Of a DNA stretch of 14,613 nt, positions 13,416-14,613 are shown piece by piece (position 1 is the first letter of the stretch; the number at the start of each line of letters is the position of its first letter). The notes under the pieces are model-generated. The model had not been told where the DNA came from, ran no database searches, and worked only from the letters and a program-made list of their open reading frames with translations. The DNA lies in the NCBI GenBank assembly GCA_029865665.1, contig JARXAV010000317.1, positions 1 to 14,613 of the forward strand, in the 5' to 3' direction. The DNA comes from Flectobacillus sp. (GTDB lineage: Bacteria > Bacteroidota > Bacteroidia > Cytophagales > Spirosomataceae). The position numbers were made by a program, and so were the translations under genes.

Positions 13416-14225
13416 ATGAACGTAGCTTCTTGCCCGATTGGGATTTTTGATAGTGGCATTGGTGGATTAACAGTAGCACATGCCGTAACAACCCTACTAC
13501 CCAATGAAAACTTAGTGTATTTTGGGGATACTGCACACTTACCTTATGGTGATAAATCATCGGCTGCGATACAAGCCTATTCTATCAAAATATGTAATGT
13601 GTTACTTCAACAAAACTGCAAAGTTATTTTAATAGCCTGTAATTCAGCATCTGCGGCAGCATACGAACTTGTGAAAGAATACGTGGGGAGTAAAGCCAAA
13701 GTCCTAAACGTAATTGACCCCTGCGTAAGCTATTCAGCAGATCATTTCGCAGACCAAAACATTGGACTCATTGGCACAAAACAAACCGTTAATTCAAATA
13801 TTTATCGAAAAAAAATTGATGAGTTAGGAAAAAATATTCATTTAAAATCATTGGCAACTCCACTACTTGCCCCAATGATAGAAGAAGGTTTTTTTAATAA
13901 TAACATCTCTGAAAGTATCATAAATGAATATTTGCAAAACGAAGAGTTAGCTAATATTGATGCACTAATCCTTGGATGTACACACTACCCATTGATAAAG
14001 AAGCAGATAGAAAAATATTATCAAGGTAAGATAACAGTACTGGATACCTCACAAATTGTAGCAGAATATCTAAAGAAATACCTTCAAGAAAAAGAATTAA
14101 ACAATTCAGAACATAGTTCAACAAAACAATTTTATATTTCTGATTATACACAATCGTTCGAAACCTCTACAAAAATTTTCTTTGGAGAACAGATTAAATT
14201 AGAACATTATCCACTTTGGGAGTAA
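13416..14225 (+). CDS. murI: Glutamate racemase
   Basis: MurI interconverts L- and D-glutamate to supply D-Glu for peptidoglycan precursors in the cytosol. The first motif GIFDSGIGGLTV holds the conserved Asp-Ser. The two catalytic cysteines are in LIACNSASAAA (Cys75 from this start) and LILGCTHYPLI (Cys188). YFGDTAHLPYGDKS is the third family signature. I choose the ATG at 13416 because MNVASCPIGIFDSG places the first strand normally. The in-frame ATG at 13371 would add 15 residues not typical of the family. The resulting 269 residues are the usual length. It is transcribed alone, away from the sigma operon. Confidence 0.95.
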   Translation: MNVASCPIGIFDSGIGGLTVAHAVTTLLPNENLVYFGDTAHLPYGDKSSAAIQAYSIKICNVLLQQNCKVILIACNSASAAAYELVKEYVGSKAKVLNVIDPCVSYSADHFADQNIGLIGTKQTVNSNIYRKKIDELGKNIHLKSLATPLLAPMIEEGFFNNNISESIINEYLQNEELANIDALILGCTHYPLIKKQIEKYYQGKITVLDTSQIVAEYLKKYLQEKELNNSEHSSTKQFYISDYTQSFETSTKIFFGEQIKLEHYPLWE

Positions 14226-14410
14226 AATATAACTATTGGATTAACTAGTAGGTAAAATCAGGTTAAACATCACAAATGTCTTGAGAATAAAATTATAAAA
14301 AGACCCTTTGTATTTGTGACTTTTTGAATATTATCCGTTACAAGGGAGAACTTTGTTAACAAGGTTCATCTACACCTTAAGCATATTTAGTAAATAGTTC
14401 TGCATAATAC
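14226..14410 (+). other. Intergenic region, possible small RNA
   Basis: About 185 bp lie between the murI stop and a plus-strand terminator. No open frame of note is present. At 14281-14310 a TTG is followed by exactly 19 bp and ACCCTTTG, a -33/-7 layout with the TA of the -7 box missing. Near 14352-14369 the bases AACTTTGTTAACAAGGTT form a 7-bp hairpin with a TTAA loop. Either this is a long murI 3' region or a short noncoding RNA ending at 14443. I see no 4.5S or tmRNA core motif. Confidence 0.35.
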
Positions 14411-14443
14411 AGCCTCAGCGAGATTTCTTGTTGGGGCTTTTTT
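14411..14443 (+). terminator. Plus-strand terminator downstream of murI
   Basis: AGCCTCAGCGAGA pairs with TCTTGTTGGGGCT over up to 13 bp with three G-T wobble pairs and is followed by TTTTTTTG. The wobbles make it plus-strand specific: the minus-strand version would have A-C mismatches. Confidence 0.7.
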
Positions 14444-14476
14444 GTTGTGTTGGTAGTTGTGGTAGGCTATTCATGC

Positions 14477-14505
14477 AAAAAGCCACCCTTTAGAGGTGGC
14501 TTTTT
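14477..14505 (-). terminator. Terminator of the rRNA operon
   Basis: AAAAAGCCACC (14477-14487) pairs perfectly with GGTGGCTTTTT (14495-14505) around a 7-base loop. It lies about 20 bp past the 5S rRNA 3' end on the minus strand, ending in a T run. Confidence 0.88.
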
Positions 14506-14523
14506 CTGCTTGTATAATAATTT

Positions 14524-14613
14524 GGAGCTTATTTACTTTCCCGCATGTGATTGCAGTATCATCAACGTGACTGGGCTTAACTGCTCTGTTCGAGATGGGA
14601 AGAGGTGAACACC
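14524..14613 (-). rRNA. rrf: 5S ribosomal RNA, 3' part (cut by the window edge)
   Basis: On the minus strand the sequence contains the 5S hallmarks CACCTCTTCCCATCTCGAAC, AGAGCAGTTAAGCCC, GATGATACTGCA and the 3' segment GCGGGAAAGTA. The first 20-odd bases, including the 5' strand of helix I, are outside the window. The 3' end near 14524 is estimated from the family. The 16S and 23S genes should lie further right. Confidence 0.93.

Noticed and set aside
13951..14151. Minus-strand open frame within murI
   Set aside because: It is antisense to the catalytic C-terminal half of glutamate racemase and has no independent support.

Overview
The window is about 14.6 kb of AT-rich DNA from a member of the Bacteroidota. 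Four things support this. Several upstream regions carry the Bacteroidota housekeeping promoter (-33 TTG or TTTG, about 19 bp, then -7 TAnnTTTG). The gene order tRNA-Tyr, tRNA-Gly, tRNA-Thr, tuf, tRNA-Trp, secE, nusG is typical of the phylum. There is a DUF5606-type protein. There is also a sigma factor / membrane anti-sigma-like / outer-membrane barrel gene set. A Flavobacteriales-like host is a guess from the flavour of the proteins; I cannot place it more finely.

Left part (1-5115). The end of an unidentified plus-strand gene converges on a GT2 glycosyltransferase across a very strong shared terminator. Minus-strand hemE (heme synthesis), a thioredoxin-fold protein without cysteines, and a 745-residue exported protein follow. 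The last is made of about 24 repeats of roughly 23 residues and ends in a peptidoglycan-binding-like domain. Each is separated by clear terminators or promoters, so they look like single-gene units.

Middle (5116-8545). A roughly 500-bp divergent intergenic region leads to plus-strand engB (ribosome assembly GTPase) and a DUF5606 protein. The DUF5606 gene meets a two-gene minus-strand pair tail to tail: a small conserved protein and a tyrosine-phosphatase-fold protein whose catalytic Cys is Ser. Next come nusG and secE.

Translation and transcription block (7620-10733, all minus strand). Transcription enters upstream of tRNA-Tyr and runs through tRNA-Gly and tRNA-Thr into tuf, which has its own terminator. 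A consensus promoter then drives tRNA-Trp, secE and nusG, and nusG is followed by another strong terminator. The ribosomal protein and rpoBC genes that usually follow nusG are not there.

Right part (10737-14613). An ECF sigma factor, a one-pass membrane protein and an outer-membrane beta-barrel protein form a tight operon that diverges from murI (glutamate racemase, cell-wall D-glutamate). At the right edge the 3' part of a 5S rRNA and the terminator of its rRNA operon run toward murI.

Most of the window is housekeeping. The items most worth a second look are the two proteins whose fold-defining catalytic cysteines are all serine, the giant repeat protein with cysteine-bracketed inserts, the nusG operon break, and the possible small RNA between murI and the rRNA operon.
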